Assembly (NCBI RefSeq): GCF_034424545.1
Contig: NZ_CP139970.1
Span: 1,798,001 to 1,862,000, forward strand
Length of the DNA: 64,000 bases
Direction: 5' to 3'
DNA from: Trinickia caryophylli
Lineage (GTDB): Bacteria; Pseudomonadota; Gammaproteobacteria; Burkholderiales; Burkholderiaceae
In this document: piece after piece, positions 61,857 to 64,000 of the stretch
Position numbering within the stretch: position 1 is the first letter of the stretch
Layout: each line of letters opens with the position of its first letter
Notes under the pieces: generated by a model
Seen by the model: the letters and a program-made list of their open reading frames with translations, nothing else
The model's database searches: none
Told to the model about the DNA's origin: nothing
Made by a program: the position numbers and the translations under genes

Positions 61857-62517
61857 TCTGCCGAATCCCGTCGCGCTGATCTCCGTCATCGTCGCGCTCG
61901 GCATCGCGCCGTTCGCGGCGCTGATGGTCACGAGCTACACGAAGCTGGTAGTCGTGCTCGGCCTGCTGCGCTCGGCGCTGGGCATTCAGCAGGTGCCGCC
62001 GAACATGGTGCTCAACGGCATTGCGCTGATCCTCTCGCTCTTCATCATGGCGCCCGTCGGCATGAATATCCGCGATGCGCTGCAAGCCCGCAACTTCACG
62101 CCCTCGGGCTCGTTCTCGACAGCCGATGTCAGCACGATCATGGATGCCGCGCTGCCGCCGATCAAGGACTTCCTGACCGCGCACACGCGGCTGCGCGACC
62201 GCGAGTTCTTCGTAAAAACGGCCACGAGCGTCTGGCCGAAAAACCGTGCGGACGGTCTCAAGGACGACGATCTGCTCGTGCTCGTGCCGAGCTTCACGCT
62301 CGCCGAGCTCACGAAGGCGTTTCAGATCGGCTTCGTGATCTACATCGTCTTTATCGTCGTCGATCTGCTCGTCGCGAACATTCTGCTCGCGCTCGGCATG
62401 CAGATGATCGCGCCGACCACGATCTCGGTGCCGTTCAAGCTACTGCTTTTCGTCGCCCTCGACGGCTGGTCGCTGCTCGTGCACGGCCTCGTCCTGTCCT
62501 ACCGGGTGGCGGGATGA
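61849..62517 (+). CDS. sctR: Type III secretion export-gate protein SctR
   Basis: A 222-residue inner-membrane component of the export gate (SctRST). It starts within sctQ at ATG 61849 with AGAGGCAGG upstream. The highly conserved blocks are present: PFAALMVTSYTKLVVVLGLL, GIQQVPPNMVLNGIALILSL, LTKAFQIGFVIYIVFIVVDL and PFKLLLFVALDGWSLLVHGL. Four hydrophobic segments are visible. The usual next genes sctS and sctT are not found here; a lytic transglycosylase gene follows with a 4-base overlap. Confidence 0.94.
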   Translation: MGNLPNPVALISVIVALGIAPFAALMVTSYTKLVVVLGLLRSALGIQQVPPNMVLNGIALILSLFIMAPVGMNIRDALQARNFTPSGSFSTADVSTIMDAALPPIKDFLTAHTRLRDREFFVKTATSVWPKNRADGLKDDDLLVLVPSFTLAELTKAFQIGFVIYIVFIVVDLLVANILLALGMQMIAPTTISVPFKLLLFVALDGWSLLVHGLVLSYRVAG

Positions 62518-63356
62518 ACACGGGGCTGCGCGTGCGCCGGATGCTCGCATTCGGACTCGCCTGCGCGGCGCTCGTGCTCGCAAACCCGAGTGCCGACGCA
62601 CGGGCGGGGGCCCCCTCCGCGCAAAGCCCGGCCTTCGTTTTACTCGCCCGCACCTGCGCGCCGAACGTCGACGCGAGCACGCTCTCGGCGCTCGTGCGCA
62701 CCGAGTCGGGCTTCAATCCTTTCGCGATCGGCGTGGTGGGCGCGCACCTCTCGCGCCAGCCGGCCTCGCTCGCCGAAGCGCTCGCGACCGTGGCCGAGCT
62801 CGAAGCGCGCGGCTACAGCTACAGCGTCGGCCTCACCCAGGTCAACAATCGCAACTTCGCCAAATACGGCGAAACGGCGGCTTCGCTCTTCGAGCCGTGC
62901 CGCAATCTGCGTGTCGGCGGCGCCATCCTCACCGAGTGCTTCGCCCGCTCCAGCCGCGCCGCGGCAGGCACGCAACTGGCGTTGCGCGCGGCCCTGTCCT
63001 GCTACTACAGCGGCAACTTCACGACCGGGTTCTCGAGTGGCTACGTCGCTCAGGTCGTCTCGAATGCGCGGCGCGATGCGCTGCGCTCGGGTGCCGAGCC
63101 GATCCCGCTCGTGCGCGACCCGGGCGGTGCGCCCGTTCGCCCCCGCCCCGCCGTGCGTCCGGTCGCGGCGCCCGGCCCCGCCGCCACGGCCGCGGGCGAT
63201 GCTCCCGCCGCGTTGCCGATCGCGCCCAAAGCGACACCGGCGCCGGTCCGCAGCAGCTCGCCGTCATGCCATGGCCGGCCGCTCGTCATGGTCTGCCGCG
63301 GCCTGAGCGCGGCGCGAATCCGCTCGCTGTGCGTGCGCTGCCTCGACGCAAACTGA
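62514..63356 (+). CDS. VirB1-like lytic transglycosylase in the T3SS cluster
   Basis: A 280-residue exported protein overlapping the sctR stop by four bases (ATGA). A signal peptide (MLAFGLACAALVLANPSADA) is followed by the SLT domain: LVRTESGFNPFAIGVVG with the catalytic Glu, SVGLTQVNNRNFAKYG and ALSCYYSGNFTTGF. This set is closer to T4SS VirB1/TrbN-type enzymes than to IagB. The C-terminal third is a Pro/Ala linker ending in a short Cys-containing tail (SLCVRCLDAN). It would open peptidoglycan for the injectisome; the overlap argues for co-expression with it. Confidence 0.87.
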   Translation: MNTGLRVRRMLAFGLACAALVLANPSADARAGAPSAQSPAFVLLARTCAPNVDASTLSALVRTESGFNPFAIGVVGAHLSRQPASLAEALATVAELEARGYSYSVGLTQVNNRNFAKYGETAASLFEPCRNLRVGGAILTECFARSSRAAAGTQLALRAALSCYYSGNFTTGFSSGYVAQVVSNARRDALRSGAEPIPLVRDPGGAPVRPRPAVRPVAAPGPAATAAGDAPAALPIAPKATPAPVRSSSPSCHGRPLVMVCRGLSAARIRSLCVRCLDAN

Positions 63357-63647
63357 CGCGCGCCGGGGCCAGCCCGATGCCCCAGGGAAATCGCGAGGCA
63401 CGGCGCTTGCTCCACGGCGCTTGCTCATTAGGCTCACCTATGCCGAGCGCGCCGATGCGCGAAAAGCCCCCGCTCCGCGCTCTTTCGTAGACTTCGCGGC
63501 AAGCCGCGCACGCATGCCCCACCCCCCTACGAAACACCCGTGTCTGGCGTCCTTTCCGGGTCCTTACACTCGCAGAGTGTGCCTAGGCGGCGCGCGGGTG
63601 GCGTGCACCCGGCCAAAGCCGAGGCCGGCTCGATGGCGGAGGCTTGC

Positions 63648-64000
63648 ATGCTGGAAATCGATGGCGTCGGCATGGGCGTCAACTGGATGCATTTTCTCGA
63701 AGCGACGCTCGAGAAGCCCAAACCCCTGCCTCCGCAAAACACGTCGACGCAAACGAGTTCGCAGCCTCCGGTCCTGCCGCCGCAGATCACTGTGAACGTC
63801 AATGCCAACACGGATCCGTCCAAGCCGACCAACGGCGACATTTCGGCCGCGACCACGCTGATCCAGACGCTCGCCGAGCAATACCGCCCGCCGCCGCCCG
63901 AAATCACGGTGACGGACCCGACGACGAAGGCGGCCCAGCAGGCGATTCAGGGCGCACAGACTCAATACGACAACGCCTACGGCGATCTGCAGAAGAAGTA
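63648..64000 (+). CDS. Unrecognised T3SS-linked protein, N-terminal part (cut by window edge)
   Basis: At least 117 residues, continuing beyond the window. GGCGGAGG at 63634-63641 fits ATG 63648; an in-frame ATG lies at 63633. After MLEIDGVGMGVNWMHFLEAT the protein is Pro/Gln/Thr-rich, then becomes helical with a Gln/Ala-rich stretch (KAAQQAIQGAQTQYDNAYGD). There is no signal peptide. A Pro-rich start followed by helices is compatible with a T3SS substrate or regulator, but I recognise no family. It follows the transglycosylase gene by 291 bp in which I see no gene. Confidence 0.6.
   Translation, partial: MLEIDGVGMGVNWMHFLEATLEKPKPLPPQNTSTQTSSQPPVLPPQITVNVNANTDPSKPTNGDISAATTLIQTLAEQYRPPPPEITVTDPTTKAAQQAIQGAQTQYDNAYGDLQKK

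Noticed and set aside
1..64000. tRNA or rRNA genes
   Set aside because: No cloverleaf-like or rRNA-like sequence was noticed in the intergenic regions, although no covariance search could be run.

Overview
The window is high-GC DNA whose gene content points to a betaproteobacterium of the Burkholderiaceae (Burkholderia sensu lato, such as Paraburkholderia or Trinickia). The main pointers are a PaaR-type phenylacetate operon, a fused indolepyruvate ferredoxin oxidoreductase, tandem DUF2957 lipoproteins, a BTH_I2691/VasX-like T6SS effector and a T3SS fragment. This placement rests on family recognition by eye; no database was searched.

Layout. 1-2.0 kb: an SGNH/GDSL hydrolase cut by the left edge (-) faces three exported-protein genes (lipoprotein, a protein with a Phe-Val-Pro array in its signal peptide, an IagB-like lytic transglycosylase); a 16-unit 9-bp repeat fills the divergent promoter region. 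2.1-6.9 kb: paaABCDE behind a palindromic operator, then paaR. 7.1-18.3 kb: metabolism and regulators (GNAT; Lrp-type regulator opposite hpd; a small exported protein; MBL hydrolase opposite a TetR regulator; fused indolepyruvate oxidoreductase; malic enzyme).

18.3-30.0 kb is the accessory core: a T6SS satellite island with an orphan tssF, vgrG, a DUF4123 chaperone, a VasX-like effector overlapping a membrane protein (probable immunity), a decayed PAAR remnant, two unrecognised genes and a PAAR tip gene. A 43-bp direct repeat brackets the effector-immunity pair, and tssF and vgrG have related leaders. Together these suggest a locus built by exchanging cassettes.

30.2-38.7 kb: pyrE, a LuxR-type response regulator, a Raf-kinase-inhibitor-like protein, argC, two paralogous DUF2957 lipoproteins with an OmpW porin, and a stand-alone receiver. 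39-49 kb: LysR opposite MFS, LysE exporter, beta-hydroxyacid dehydrogenase, Mut7-C RNase-like protein, a non-canonical NRAMP transporter behind a 0.7-kb leader, a chemoreceptor and a class I aldolase. 49.6-60.4 kb: a 1152-residue hybrid kinase, DMT exporter opposite AraC, a canonical MntH, a second OmpW, a SIR2-like protein with a changed catalytic motif, a disordered small protein and an SRPBCC protein.

60.6-64.0 kb: the start of a T3SS cluster (sctQ, sctR, a VirB1-like transglycosylase, an unknown gene cut by the right edge). Short tandem repeats of 9, 11, 12 and 13 bp recur in the window, and several of the 9-mers look related.
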